Source: Comamonas fluminis | Lineage (GTDB): Bacteria > Pseudomonadota > Gammaproteobacteria > Burkholderiales > Burkholderiaceae_C | DNA length: 64,000 nucleotides | Direction: 5' to 3' | Assembly (NCBI RefSeq): GCF_019186805.1 | Contig: NZ_CP066783.1 | Location: 1,377,501 to 1,441,500, forward strand | Part shown: positions 11,272-19,301 of the stretch, piece after piece | Position numbering within the stretch: the stretch's first letter is position 1 | How the letters are laid out: each line of letters starts with the position of its first letter | Position numbers and translations under genes: made by a program | Notes under the pieces: generated by a model | The model's database searches: none | What the model was told of the DNA's origin: nothing | The model's input: the letters and a program-made list of their open reading frames with translations, nothing else

Positions 11272-11498
11272 TTGAGGCTCAAAGTGCTTCGGTCGCTTAT
11301 CTGTAAAGCGCTGGCAGCTATCCTTTTGATAAATGGGGTGCAAACCTCTGCAGGTGTTGCGGCCGATGGATTGGCCGGTGGCCCAAATCCTTGGCGAGCA
11401 TCTCAATTCTCGATAGATCCTAGGGAATCCCCTTGGAAGCACCGACTTGATTTGTTTTTATAGTTATAAAAAATATCTAGTTTGAGTCCGGAGATAGC
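11272..11498. other. leader region upstream of the CoA ligase gene
   Basis: No gene. At 11305-11331 it holds a half-copy of the dispersed palindrome (AAAGCGCTGGCAGCTAT followed by TTTTGAT). The last 50 bp are AT-rich and probably carry the promoter, but no convincing -35/-10 pair with normal spacing was found. Confidence 0.4.
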
Positions 11499-13487
11499 AT
11501 GGCAGTGGAACAAGGGCAGGAGCTGTGGCAGCCCACACAGCAGCAGGTGGAGCAAAGCGGCCTGTGGCATTACATGAACTGGCTGCGCGAAAGCCGTGGC
11601 CGTGACTTCCCGGATTACGCGGCGCTGTGGGAATGGTCGGCCACGGATATTGAAGGCTTCTGGCGCTCCATCTGGGACTACTTCCATATTCAGGCTGACG
11701 GCGACCCCACCCAGGTGCTGAGCAGCCACAAAATGCCAGGCGCGCAGTGGTTTCCTGATACCGCACTCAACTACGCCGAACATATCTTTCGCAATGCCAC
11801 AGACCAGCGCCCCGCCATCATTGCGCGCTGCGAAGGCAGCCAGCCCGTCGAGATGTCATGGCAGCAGCTGCAGCGTGATGTAGGGGCACTGGCAGCCACG
11901 CTGCGTGGGCTGGGCATAGAGCGCGGTGACCGCGTTGTGGCCTATCTCTCCAACGTGCCGCAGACCGTGGTGGCTTTTCTGGCCTGCGCCAGCATTGGCG
12001 CCATCTGGTCCAGTTGCGCACCGGAAATGGGCGTTTCCGTGGTGCTGGACCGCTTTCAGCAAATTGCGCCCAAGCTGATTTTTGCCACCGACAGCTACAC
12101 CTATGCGGGCAAACAGTTTGATCGCCGCGAGGTGCTGAACGAGGTATTGCAAGGCCTGCCTGATATTGCGAATGTGATCCATGTGCCGGGCCCCCTGTTC
12201 GGCCGCGACGCAGAGCATGCATCTGTGCCCTGGCGCGACTGCATGGGCTGGAGCGATGCAACGCGGGATGAAGCGCCGCTGCAGTTCGAGCGCGTGCCGT
12301 TCTCGCACCCGCTGTGGGTGGTCTATTCGTCGGGCACGACCGGCTTGCCCAAAGCCATGGTGCACAGCCATGGCGGCATTGTTCTCACGCATCTGAAAAC
12401 CAACCGCCTGCAGCACGATGTGCTGCCCGGCGATCGTTTCATGTTCCTGGGCAGCACGGGCTGGATTGTCTGGAATCTGATGATTGGCAGTCTGCTGGCT
12501 GGCGCGACCGTGGTGCTGTCCGATGGCAACCCCACAGCGCCCAATGACGCTGCGCTGTGGGACTTTATCGACCAGTACCAGGTCAGCATCTTTGGCTGCG
12601 GCGCGGCTTTCCTCATCAAGAGCATGAAGGATGGTGTGCAGCCCAGCCAGGGCCGAAAGTTCGAAAAGCTGCGTGCCATCAACTCCACAGGCTCGCCGCT
12701 GCCGCTGGATGCCTATGCCTGGGTGTATGACAACGTCAAGCGTGACCTGTGGCTGGCCTCAATCAGCGGCGGCACGGACATCGCTTCGGGCTTTGTGGCC
12801 TGTGCGCCCATACTGCCGGTCAATGCTGGTGAGATTCAGTGCCGCGAGCTGGGCGTGGCTGCCTATGCCTTCAATGAGCAAGGCGAGAAAGTGATTGGCG
12901 AGGTGGGTGAGTTGGTGATTACCGAGCCCATGCCCTCCATGCCCGTGTTCTTCTGGAACGATGAGCAAGGCGCTCGCTATTACGACAGCTATTTCGATGT
13001 CTTCCCCGGCTACTGGCGCCATGGCGACTGGATCGAGTTCAGTCAGCGCGGCACGGCGGTAATTTATGGCCGCTCCGACAGCACCATCAACCGCTTCGGC
13101 ATACGCATGGGCACGGCAGAAATCTACCGCGTGGTGGAGGAGCTGGACGCCGTCAAGGACAGCCTGGTGGTCGATCTCGAATATCTGGGGCGCCCCTCCT
13201 TCATGCCGCTGTTTGTGACGCTGGGCGATGGCCAATCGCTGACGGACGAGCTGATTGCCCAGATCAAGAACGCCATCAAGAACAAGGCATCAGCGCGCCA
13301 TGTGCCCAATGTTGTGGTGCAGGTGGCAGAGATTCCGCGCACACTGACGGGCAAGAAGATGGAAGTGCCGGTGCGCAAGCTGCTGCTGGGGGCTGATGCC
13401 GCCAAGGTGGCCAGCCCGGATGCCATGGCCAACCCGTCCAGTATTGACTTCTTTATTCAATTTCGAGAGCAGATACCCAAGGATTGA
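11499..13487 (+). CDS. acetoacetate-CoA ligase (acetoacetyl-CoA synthetase)
   Basis: 662 residues, the normal length of the family. An AMP-forming adenylate domain carries the P-loop YSSGTTGLPKAMVHSHGG (from about residue 276), then STGWIVWNLM, and near the C-terminus the catalytic-lysine region RTLTGKKMEVPVRKLL. The enzyme activates acetoacetate, or a related beta-keto acid, with ATP and CoA in the cytoplasm, feeding ketone bodies or degradation products to thiolase. The next gene begins 50 bp downstream and is probably cotranscribed. Whether the natural substrate is acetoacetate is open, because the neighbour suggests processing of a different acyl compound. Confidence 0.87.
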   Translation: MAVEQGQELWQPTQQQVEQSGLWHYMNWLRESRGRDFPDYAALWEWSATDIEGFWRSIWDYFHIQADGDPTQVLSSHKMPGAQWFPDTALNYAEHIFRNATDQRPAIIARCEGSQPVEMSWQQLQRDVGALAATLRGLGIERGDRVVAYLSNVPQTVVAFLACASIGAIWSSCAPEMGVSVVLDRFQQIAPKLIFATDSYTYAGKQFDRREVLNEVLQGLPDIANVIHVPGPLFGRDAEHASVPWRDCMGWSDATRDEAPLQFERVPFSHPLWVVYSSGTTGLPKAMVHSHGGIVLTHLKTNRLQHDVLPGDRFMFLGSTGWIVWNLMIGSLLAGATVVLSDGNPTAPNDAALWDFIDQYQVSIFGCGAAFLIKSMKDGVQPSQGRKFEKLRAINSTGSPLPLDAYAWVYDNVKRDLWLASISGGTDIASGFVACAPILPVNAGEIQCRELGVAAYAFNEQGEKVIGEVGELVITEPMPSMPVFFWNDEQGARYYDSYFDVFPGYWRHGDWIEFSQRGTAVIYGRSDSTINRFGIRMGTAEIYRVVEELDAVKDSLVVDLEYLGRPSFMPLFVTLGDGQSLTDELIAQIKNAIKNKASARHVPNVVVQVAEIPRTLTGKKMEVPVRKLLLGADAAKVASPDAMANPSSIDFFIQFREQIPKD

Positions 13488-13537
13488 TAAGGACCTTGGA
13501 CCGATTTGACCCATAACTCACAAAAGCAGGCCCACTC

Positions 13538-14413
13538 ATGAACCATCAAGACCTGATCGCTATCGACTTCCACACCCATGCCGAAGTCAGCTGCCGCAAC
13601 CCCTTCGACAGCTATGGTGAGGAATACGACCGCGCGGCCGACAAATACTTCGGTAGCTCGCTGCGCCCCACCATTGCCGAGACCATTGCCTATTACCGCG
13701 AGCGCAAAATCGGTCTGGTGATGTTCACCGTGGATAGCGAGGCGCAACTGGGCCGCCGCCGCATTCCCAATGAAGAGATTGCCGACGCCGCGCGTGAGAA
13801 CAGCGACATGATGGTGGCGTTTGCCAGCATCGACCCGCATAAGGGCAAGATGGGGGCACGCGAGGCCGAGCGCCTGATTACCGAATGCGGCGTCAAGGGC
13901 TTCAAGTTCCACCCTACGGTGCAGGGCTTTCACCCCTATGACCGCATGGCCTGGCCTATTTATGAGGTCATCAACCACTACAAGCTGCCCGCCATCTTTC
14001 ACACCGGCCACAGCGGTATCGGCAGCGGAATGAAGTGCGGTGGCGGCTTGCGCCTGGCCTATAGCAACCCCATGCTGCTGGACGATGTGGCCGTGGACTT
14101 TGGTGATATGCAGATCGTCATGGCCCACCCCAGCTTCCCCTGGCAGGATGAGGCGATCTCGGTGGCGCTGCACAAGCCCAATGTCTGGATTGACCTCTCG
14201 GGCTGGAGCCCCAAGTACTTCCCCAAGCAGCTGATCCAGTACGCCAACACCCTGCTCAAGGATCGCGTGCTGTTCGGCAGCGACTTCCCGCTGATTACGC
14301 CAGATCGCTGGATGAAAGACTTTGAAGTGGCTGGCTTCAAGCCCGAAGTCATGCCCGGCATCCTCAAGGGCAATGCCGTGCGCCTGCTGGAACTCGATGG
14401 CAAGCGCGAGTAA
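13538..14413 (+). CDS. amidohydrolase family protein (amidohydrolase 2)
   Basis: 291 residues, a metal-dependent TIM-barrel of the amidohydrolase-2/ACMSD group. Metal ligands visible are HTH at residues 12-14, the His of FHTGHSG, the His of MAHPSFPW and the Asp of LFGSDFPL. Members are decarboxylases or hydrolases of cyclic or acyl substrates. Close relatives are, from memory, sometimes named 4-hydroxyphenyl-beta-ketoacyl-CoA hydrolase, which would suit its place after an acyl-CoA ligase; I cannot confirm that here. It lies 50 bp after the ligase and is followed by a terminator. Confidence 0.8.
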   Translation: MNHQDLIAIDFHTHAEVSCRNPFDSYGEEYDRAADKYFGSSLRPTIAETIAYYRERKIGLVMFTVDSEAQLGRRRIPNEEIADAARENSDMMVAFASIDPHKGKMGAREAERLITECGVKGFKFHPTVQGFHPYDRMAWPIYEVINHYKLPAIFHTGHSGIGSGMKCGGGLRLAYSNPMLLDDVAVDFGDMQIVMAHPSFPWQDEAISVALHKPNVWIDLSGWSPKYFPKQLIQYANTLLKDRVLFGSDFPLITPDRWMKDFEVAGFKPEVMPGILKGNAVRLLELDGKRE

Positions 14414-14431
14414 AGCAGCAAGAACTCCCGC

Positions 14432-14467
14432 AAAAAAGGATCACGCAACCGTGATCCATTTTTTATT
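14432..14467. terminator. bidirectional terminator after the amidohydrolase gene
   Basis: Stem GGATCACG / CGTGATCC with an A run to the left and a T run to the right. It separates convergent genes and overlaps the stop of the minus-strand gene. Confidence 0.88.
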
Positions 14468-14759
14468 CCTCGTCCTGAAGCCAGCCCTGGTGTGCGGCTA
14501 CGCGTGCGGTGAACTGTCGGGCCAGGGCCTGCGCAGTTGCGCGTTGCTGTGTCAGCCACTGGCGTTCCTCATCAGACTGCAATTCGCGCGGTGGCTGCAG
14601 GTCTCCCATGGCGTGAACCAGCAGGTCTTCAAAGCCTTTCCAGCGCTCTTGCGCATCGGGCATTTTGCGCAGCAAGTTGGTGTAGAGGTTTTCCAGCAAA
14701 GCCTCATGCAGCGCCAGTCGGCTGGCCAATTCAAGCCCAAAGTTGTCAGACGGATTCAT
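14463..14759 (-). CDS. small protein of unknown function
   Basis: 98 residues from the ATG at 14759 (MNPSDNFGLELAS). Family not recognised. It is predicted mostly helical, rich in Leu, Gln and Glu, with no membrane segment, signal peptide or Cys. An in-frame start 14 codons upstream is possible but adds an unlikely tail. It lies alone between two terminators, so it is probably its own transcription unit. Confidence 0.6.
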   Translation of the reverse strand: MNPSDNFGLELASRLALHEALLENLYTNLLRKMPDAQERWKGFEDLLVHAMGDLQPPRELQSDEERQWLTQQRATAQALARQFTARVAAHQGWLQDEE

Positions 14760-14879
14760 TGCAAACGCATTTGAGATAAATAGCTGCATTTTCCATGACA
14801 AAGCGCCTGGCGCCTGCTTGGGTTTGTCTCCATTTTTTGGGTGCTTGCGTCGGCCGCCAGGTCAGCCTGCTGAAGAAAC

Positions 14880-14918
14880 AAAAAAAGCCGCCAGGCCGTA
14901 GAGGCGTGGCGGCTTGCA
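14880..14918 (-). terminator. terminator after the lipoprotein gene
   Basis: Read on the minus strand: AGCCGCCA / TGGCGGCT stem followed by a run of seven T, about 30 bp beyond the stop of the 14950-15690 gene. Confidence 0.85.
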
Positions 14919-14949
14919 AGACAAGCGCAATTTAACTTAGCAAGATCGC

Positions 14950-15690
14950 TCAGGGTTTGGCAGTAGCCAGCACGCGGCCTTGCTTGTCGCGGATTTCGAT
15001 GGCCATGGGCTCAAAGCGCACATTGTTGCTGCCCACGGGAACATCCATGGCAAACAGGTACATGCGCGCCTGCAACTGGTACTTGGTGCGCAGTTGCTCG
15101 ATCTCGCGGGCCACGTTCTCATCGCTGACCTTGAGCAGCGCGAAGGGTTCGATATGGTCGAACTCTGCCTTGTAGCCGTAGATGTCGTTGAAATAGCGGT
15201 AGGAGCCAGAGCTCAGCAGCTTCATGGGGAAAGCCGACTGGTTGAAGTCAAAGGTCTCCAGCGGGGTATCGCTCAAATCCATATAGACATAGCGGCGGCT
15301 CTTGGCGCCTTCAATTTCCTGATCGATGCCGGGCTTGAGTGCCTTGAGCATGTCATTCTTCTTGAAGTTATCGCTCTCATTGTTGTAGTTACGCGAAATG
15401 TTGTTGGCAATGGCGGAGTAGTCGGCAGGCATGCCGCTGAGCGCCAGGTTCAAGAACATCAGCTGCTTGCCGCTGTCCAGCTCGACATATTCGTTCAGTG
15501 CCTTTGCCTTGTCGCCACGAGGCGCTTTGGCGGCAATGGTTTCCTTGGCTTTTTCTTCTACCTTGCTTTTGCTGGCATCCGACAGGCTGGGCTTGGGGGC
15601 TTCGGTCTTGGGGGTATCACCGTCAGATTTGCCACAGGCGGTCAGGGCCAGAGCAGCGGACAGGGTTGTCAGGGTCAACAGGTATTTCAT
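14950..15690 (-). CDS. predicted lipoprotein of unknown function
   Basis: 246 residues. A lipoprotein signal is clear: a hydrophobic stretch followed by the lipobox LTAC with Cys19, then GKSDGDTPKTE typical of a flexible linker. The mature part starts with a Lys/Ala-rich helix (about 35-65) and continues as a soluble domain containing NNISRNYNNES and FDFNQSAFPMKLL. I do not recognise the family with confidence. It is followed by its own terminator, and the membrane-protein gene lies 39 bp upstream on the same strand, so they may form an operon. Confidence 0.75.
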   Translation of the reverse strand: MKYLLTLTTLSAALALTACGKSDGDTPKTEAPKPSLSDASKSKVEEKAKETIAAKAPRGDKAKALNEYVELDSGKQLMFLNLALSGMPADYSAIANNISRNYNNESDNFKKNDMLKALKPGIDQEIEGAKSRRYVYMDLSDTPLETFDFNQSAFPMKLLSSGSYRYFNDIYGYKAEFDHIEPFALLKVSDENVAREIEQLRTKYQLQARMYLFAMDVPVGSNNVRFEPMAIEIRDKQGRVLATAKP

Positions 15691-15729
15691 GGTGATCTTT
15701 CGGTTCTTGATAGAGGCGGGGGCAGGGAA

Positions 15730-16524
15730 TCAGCGTGATTCCTTGAAGGCGATAAAGGCGCCGGCGATGGCAAAGGCGAGGGCGACGTAGAAGCCGAGCC
15801 CCAGAGAAATAGCCTGCATGACGGCTTTCATCATTTCGTCGGCCATCTGTGCGGCCATGTCACCACCAAGGCCGCCCGCCATGGAGCGTGCCTGCGAGGA
15901 ACTGGAGCGAATCTTGAGCCAGAGCGAAAGCAGTGTCAGCACCATGAAGACCAGAGGTGCGGCTGCACCCCAGGCTGCGAGTCGGTGCTTCCAGAGCAGT
16001 GGCAGAAACAGAAGCAGTGCGCTGACCCAGGCGAGGAAGCCATAAAAGCCAGAGCTGGGGGCCTTGCCTCGGCCCAGAGAGTCCAGTCCGCCATTGCTGG
16101 CGACCCCCAGAACTTCAAACAGATTGAGGTCAACGGAATATCTGGAGCTGACCTGAATGACCAGCGTGCTGAGCACATACCAGGAGATCAGCAGGCCCAC
16201 GAAAATCACAATGCGTGGGATACCGACGGTGGCCACAAAATTCTGACGAATATGCTCGCCCAGCTCCTTTGCGACGGGCAGACCTTCGGCTTGAACTTTC
16301 CCGCTGATTTGCTTGAATCGCTGGCTCACTTCAGATTGAATATCCAGAGCCTGAACCGTCAAGAGCTGACCGTTGCTATCAATTTCAATGTTGACATTGC
16401 CGCCTAGCTTAGGCGGTGTGTCAGACTTCCAGTGCTTTTCAATGGAAAATTCGTATTGATCCCCATTGGATGAAACCAGGCCATTTCCATTCTGGCCGTC
16501 TCTCAGAATTTTTCCCGTAATCAT
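15730..16524 (-). CDS. membrane protein of unknown function
   Basis: 264 residues from the ATG at 16524 (MITGKILRDGQNGNG). A soluble N-terminal domain of about 95 residues resembles a small beta-fold (GLVSSNGDQYEF, then GGNVNIEID). Four hydrophobic segments follow at about 102-124, 159-176, 181-200 and 236-258; the last, near the end, is Gly/Ala-rich. The family is not recognised. The longer reading upstream lacks a plausible ribosome site and is Cys-rich and unlikely. It faces the DedA-rhodanese gene across an AT-rich divergent gap. Confidence 0.65.
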   Translation of the reverse strand: MITGKILRDGQNGNGLVSSNGDQYEFSIEKHWKSDTPPKLGGNVNIEIDSNGQLLTVQALDIQSEVSQRFKQISGKVQAEGLPVAKELGEHIRQNFVATVGIPRIVIFVGLLISWYVLSTLVIQVSSRYSVDLNLFEVLGVASNGGLDSLGRGKAPSSGFYGFLAWVSALLLFLPLLWKHRLAAWGAAAPLVFMVLTLLSLWLKIRSSSSQARSMAGGLGGDMAAQMADEMMKAVMQAISLGLGFYVALAFAIAGAFIAFKESR

Positions 16525-16838
16525 TGAATATATGCTGTGATTAGTGAGTACATAAATGCAAACGCATCGGGGGATGAATTTCCATGATTGATGAAAATTC
16601 ACAAAATAATTCTTATTTGAATGTGGCGTTTCTGTCGAATGAATATGGTTTTATTTATTTTTCAAATGAAATGCATAAATAAATTGAACCGAGGGAGATG
16701 ATTATTCGAATAATCAGTCCAGCGCTTTGATGTCCGTCTGATGGCTTCAACCCCACGGGCGCGAGGATGAAGGCCTGCCGCTAGCATTTGCACAGACCCT
16801 TGAATGGTGCGAGGGTTCTCTAGGCAGGAGCAGCAGCC
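16525..16838. other. AT-rich divergent intergenic region
   Basis: 314 bp without a gene and visibly poorer in GC than its surroundings. It holds the 18-bp perfect palindrome TGATTATTCGAATAATCA at 16699-16716 and a looser TGAATTT-N13-AAATTCA at 16575-16601. It presumably contains promoters for both flanking genes. Confidence 0.5.
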
Positions 16839-17810
16839 ATGGGCTTGGTGGTAGATCTGATTCGCGAATACGGCTTTGGCATTGTTTTCCTCAATGTGCT
16901 GATTGAGCAACTGGGGGCGCCGATTCCTGCCTATCCGGTGCTGGTGGTGACAGGTGCGCTGGAAGGGGGCAGTGCTGCTCGTCTGGGCTGGCTTACTGTG
17001 ATTGCCGTGGCTGCGGCGCTGATTGCCGATGTGCTCTGGTATCACGCGGGCAAGGCCTATGGGCATCGGGTACTGGGGCGTATTTGCCGGATTTCGCTCT
17101 CGCCAGACGCATGCATTCGCCAGACCGAATCGGTTTACGGTCGCTGGGGCGCTCGCTCCTTGCTGGTTGCCAAGTTTGTGCCGGGTTTTGCCTCCATTGC
17201 CAGTGCTCTGGCGGGTGTGGTGGGCACGCCGCTGCGCACCTTTGTGCTGTTCGATACTCTGGGCGCTCTGATCTGGGTGGGCTCGGCCGTGTTTCTGGGC
17301 TCGCTGTTCGCGTCCACCGTGCAGGATTTGCTGGATGTGCTGACCGCTTTGGGCAAGTGGGGGCTGTTGCTGATTTCTATCGCCTTTGTGGTGTTTGTGG
17401 CGCGCAAATGGTGGCAGCGCCAGCGCGTGGTGCGCTCGCTGAAGATGCCGCGTATTTCGGTGCAGGAGCTGGCAGGTCTTAATGCCCAGGGCATACACCC
17501 GACAGTGATTGATGTGCGCGAACCCATGCTCTATGGCCTGGGGCATATCCCCGGTGCTCATGCGTGGGCGAATCGGGCTGAAAAAGGCAAACCAGCCTAT
17601 GAGGGCCTGCTGCCGCGAGAGCAGCACAAGCATGGGCTGGTGGTGTATTGCGACTGTCCGAATGAAATATCCGCAGCCCGCGTGGCGCGCCAGTTGCAGC
17701 GGGCGGGCTTCAGCAATGTGAGGCCGCTGGTGGGAGGACTCTCCGCCTGGGAAGCTGCGGGGCTGAATGTGGAGGCGGTGCCTGACCAGGTGGTCGATGC
17801 TCAGTCCTAA
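16839..17810 (+). CDS. DedA-family membrane protein fused to a rhodanese domain
   Basis: 323 residues. The first 200 are a DedA/SNARE-associated membrane protein, with GAPIPAYPVLVVTG, then the characteristic VAKFVPGFASIASALAG block and four to five helices ending near residue 200. The C-terminal 110 residues are a cytoplasmic rhodanese domain: VIDVREPMLYGLGHIPGAH, and the active-site loop YCDCPNEISAARVA with Cys in the catalytic position. DedA proteins work in lipid or ion handling; rhodanese moves sulfane sulfur. A good ribosome site (ggcagga) precedes the ATG. It converges on the sulfur-transport operon at 17877-20258, suggesting a shared theme. Confidence 0.88.
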   Translation: MGLVVDLIREYGFGIVFLNVLIEQLGAPIPAYPVLVVTGALEGGSAARLGWLTVIAVAAALIADVLWYHAGKAYGHRVLGRICRISLSPDACIRQTESVYGRWGARSLLVAKFVPGFASIASALAGVVGTPLRTFVLFDTLGALIWVGSAVFLGSLFASTVQDLLDVLTALGKWGLLLISIAFVVFVARKWWQRQRVVRSLKMPRISVQELAGLNAQGIHPTVIDVREPMLYGLGHIPGAHAWANRAEKGKPAYEGLLPREQHKHGLVVYCDCPNEISAARVARQLQRAGFSNVRPLVGGLSAWEAAGLNVEAVPDQVVDAQS

Positions 17811-17848
17811 AAAAAGCGGCAAGCCCTGATGGAGCTTGCCGCTTTTTT
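17811..17848. terminator. bidirectional terminator
   Basis: AAAAAGCGGCAAGC / GCTTGCCGCTTTTTT inverted repeat between convergent genes, with a T run on each strand. Confidence 0.9.
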
Positions 17849-17876
17849 GATGGGAGAGAGCTGTTCTCGTTGCTTC

Positions 17877-18050
17877 TTATTTACCCGCAGGCATGGAGCA
17901 ATGCCCGCCTTGAGCAGCCTGGCCGGAGCCTGCTGCAATCAGTGGCGCTTCAAAGCGCAGATCAATGGCGGGTGAGCTATGAACATCCCAGGCCAGAAAA
18001 ACGACAAGCACGGTCCAGAAAACAGCGCGCAAGGTGGTTTGTGTAGTCAT
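17877..18050 (-). CDS. small single-pass membrane protein, 57 residues
   Basis: Starts MTTQTTLRAVFWTVLVVFLAW with one hydrophobic helix (about 9-21) and ends GGHCSMPAGK, with one Cys close to the C-terminus. Family not recognised. It begins 14 bp after the stop of the YeeE/YedE gene on the same strand and is the last gene before the bidirectional terminator, so it is almost certainly cotranscribed. A single helix with an exposed Cys near the end fits an accessory role in sulfur-compound uptake, but that is inference. The frame stays open upstream inside the transporter gene; the ATG at 18050 is preferred for that reason. Confidence 0.6.
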   Translation of the reverse strand: MTTQTTLRAVFWTVLVVFLAWDVHSSPAIDLRFEAPLIAAGSGQAAQGGHCSMPAGK

Positions 18051-18064
18051 CTGTGATTCCTTGC

Positions 18065-19162
18065 TCAGAAGCCAAAGTGGCGGCGAATGCGCAGTCCGAA
18101 GATGGTGCCGGCAAAGGCCAGCGGCACCCAGATCCAGCCGTGAATGGAGCCGGTGGAGATGCCTGACAGCATGGCCCCCACATTGCAGCCGAAGGCCAGA
18201 CGCGAGCTGTAACCCAGCACCAGACCTGCAACCAGCGCGACGATCCACTGCGTTCCGGTCAGCGCCTTGGCTGCAGTGGGCTTGCCTGCGGCAATCCACA
18301 GCGCGCCGCCCAGAATGCCGATATTGGTGATGCTGGTCACGTCCAGCAGCACAGTCTCGTGCAGGCGGGCAGCGTTGCCGGGCTGGCTCCAGAACCAGTT
18401 GCTGGCCAGATCGACGGCCCCCGTGGCATTGACCACCTTGGCCGCCCACAGGCCAAAGCCATAGACCACGCCCCAGGGCTGGCCTGCAATGATGAGGTTC
18501 AGTGTGGCAAAGATGGCCAGCAGCACCGCACCCACCAGCCATTTGCGCACCAGCAGTGGCTTGGCGGGGCGATTCAGCGCGGCGTTGGCCTTCTTCACAT
18601 ACAGGGCCACGCCAGCAGCCAGCACGGCCAGAGCCGCCAGGGTGGCGATCAGTGCCGGGGCCCAGCCCCACTCTGTGACCAGTCCCACGGGCGCGGTGTT
18701 GCCCAGGTCCAGCCACCAGCCCAGGTGCAGGCTGCCCAGAAAGCTGCCAATGGCAAACACGGGCAGGATGGCAGTATTCATGGGGATGCCCATGCCAGCC
18801 TTGTACAGCGTGCCGCTACCGCAGCCGTCTGCAATCTGCATGCACAGGCCGAAGACAAAAGCGCCAATCAGCAGGCTGATGCTGGGTGGGCCAAGGGCTG
18901 CTGTGAGTTCGGGGAAATGCCCCAGCAAAGGCATGGCCAGAGCCGCAGCCAGCGCCAGCAGCAGCAACTGGCCAAAGATGCCGCTGCCGTCTTTTTCCTC
19001 AACCAGCATGCGCCAGCCGGTGGTAAAGCCAAAGCGCTTGCCAGCCAGCACGGCGCCCAGGCCAATGCCCACGGCAAACAGCGCTGCCTGACGCACGGAG
19101 ACTGACCATAGCAGCCAGCCAAAGAAAACGGCCAGCAGCGCCGTTATGGGAAGTCGTTTCAT
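18065..19162 (-). CDS. YeeE/YedE family sulfur-compound (thiosulfate) transporter
   Basis: 365 residues from the ATG at 19162 (MKRLPITALLAVFFGW) with about nine to ten helices. Two family signatures contain the conserved Cys residues: ADGCGSGTLYKAG in the first half and LAFGCNVGAMLSGIS in the second. In the structurally characterised member TsuA, such Cys residues pass thiosulfate through the membrane. A periplasmic sulfurtransferase gene lies just upstream and a 57-residue membrane protein just downstream, all on the minus strand. An in-frame extension to 19240 reaches into an intergenic repeat and is not used. Confidence 0.88.
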   Translation of the reverse strand: MKRLPITALLAVFFGWLLWSVSVRQAALFAVGIGLGAVLAGKRFGFTTGWRMLVEEKDGSGIFGQLLLLALAAALAMPLLGHFPELTAALGPPSISLLIGAFVFGLCMQIADGCGSGTLYKAGMGIPMNTAILPVFAIGSFLGSLHLGWWLDLGNTAPVGLVTEWGWAPALIATLAALAVLAAGVALYVKKANAALNRPAKPLLVRKWLVGAVLLAIFATLNLIIAGQPWGVVYGFGLWAAKVVNATGAVDLASNWFWSQPGNAARLHETVLLDVTSITNIGILGGALWIAAGKPTAAKALTGTQWIVALVAGLVLGYSSRLAFGCNVGAMLSGISTGSIHGWIWVPLAFAGTIFGLRIRRHFGF

Positions 19163-19226
19163 TGTTTTTTTGAATTTAGGGATAAGGAGCGTGGCGCACT
19201 CTTCACGCAGGGCACCCATCGAGTCA

Positions 19227-19300
19227 GAGACAACGAGCAAAGGCCGCCCTGCAGCGAGGTTGTCGTCCCTTGGGGGAAGGCGCGAAGCGACTCAGGGGGA
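19227..19300. repeat. intergenic repeat element, copy 1
   Basis: About 74 bp between the sulfurtransferase stop and the transporter start. It matches 33441-33536 over gagaca(a/t)cgagcaa(a/g)ggccgccc, gcagcgagg and tgtcgtccc and ends in the same ctcaggggg. Its outer stem is GACAAC (19229-19234) with GTTGTC (19259-19264). The inner hairpin of copy 2 is missing here. Confidence 0.8.
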
Positions 19301-19301
19301 A

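Noticed and set aside
16662-17822. Minus-strand frame opposite the DedA-rhodanese gene
   Set aside because: The plus strand has clear domains, ribosome site and terminator. The antisense product has no recognisable features.
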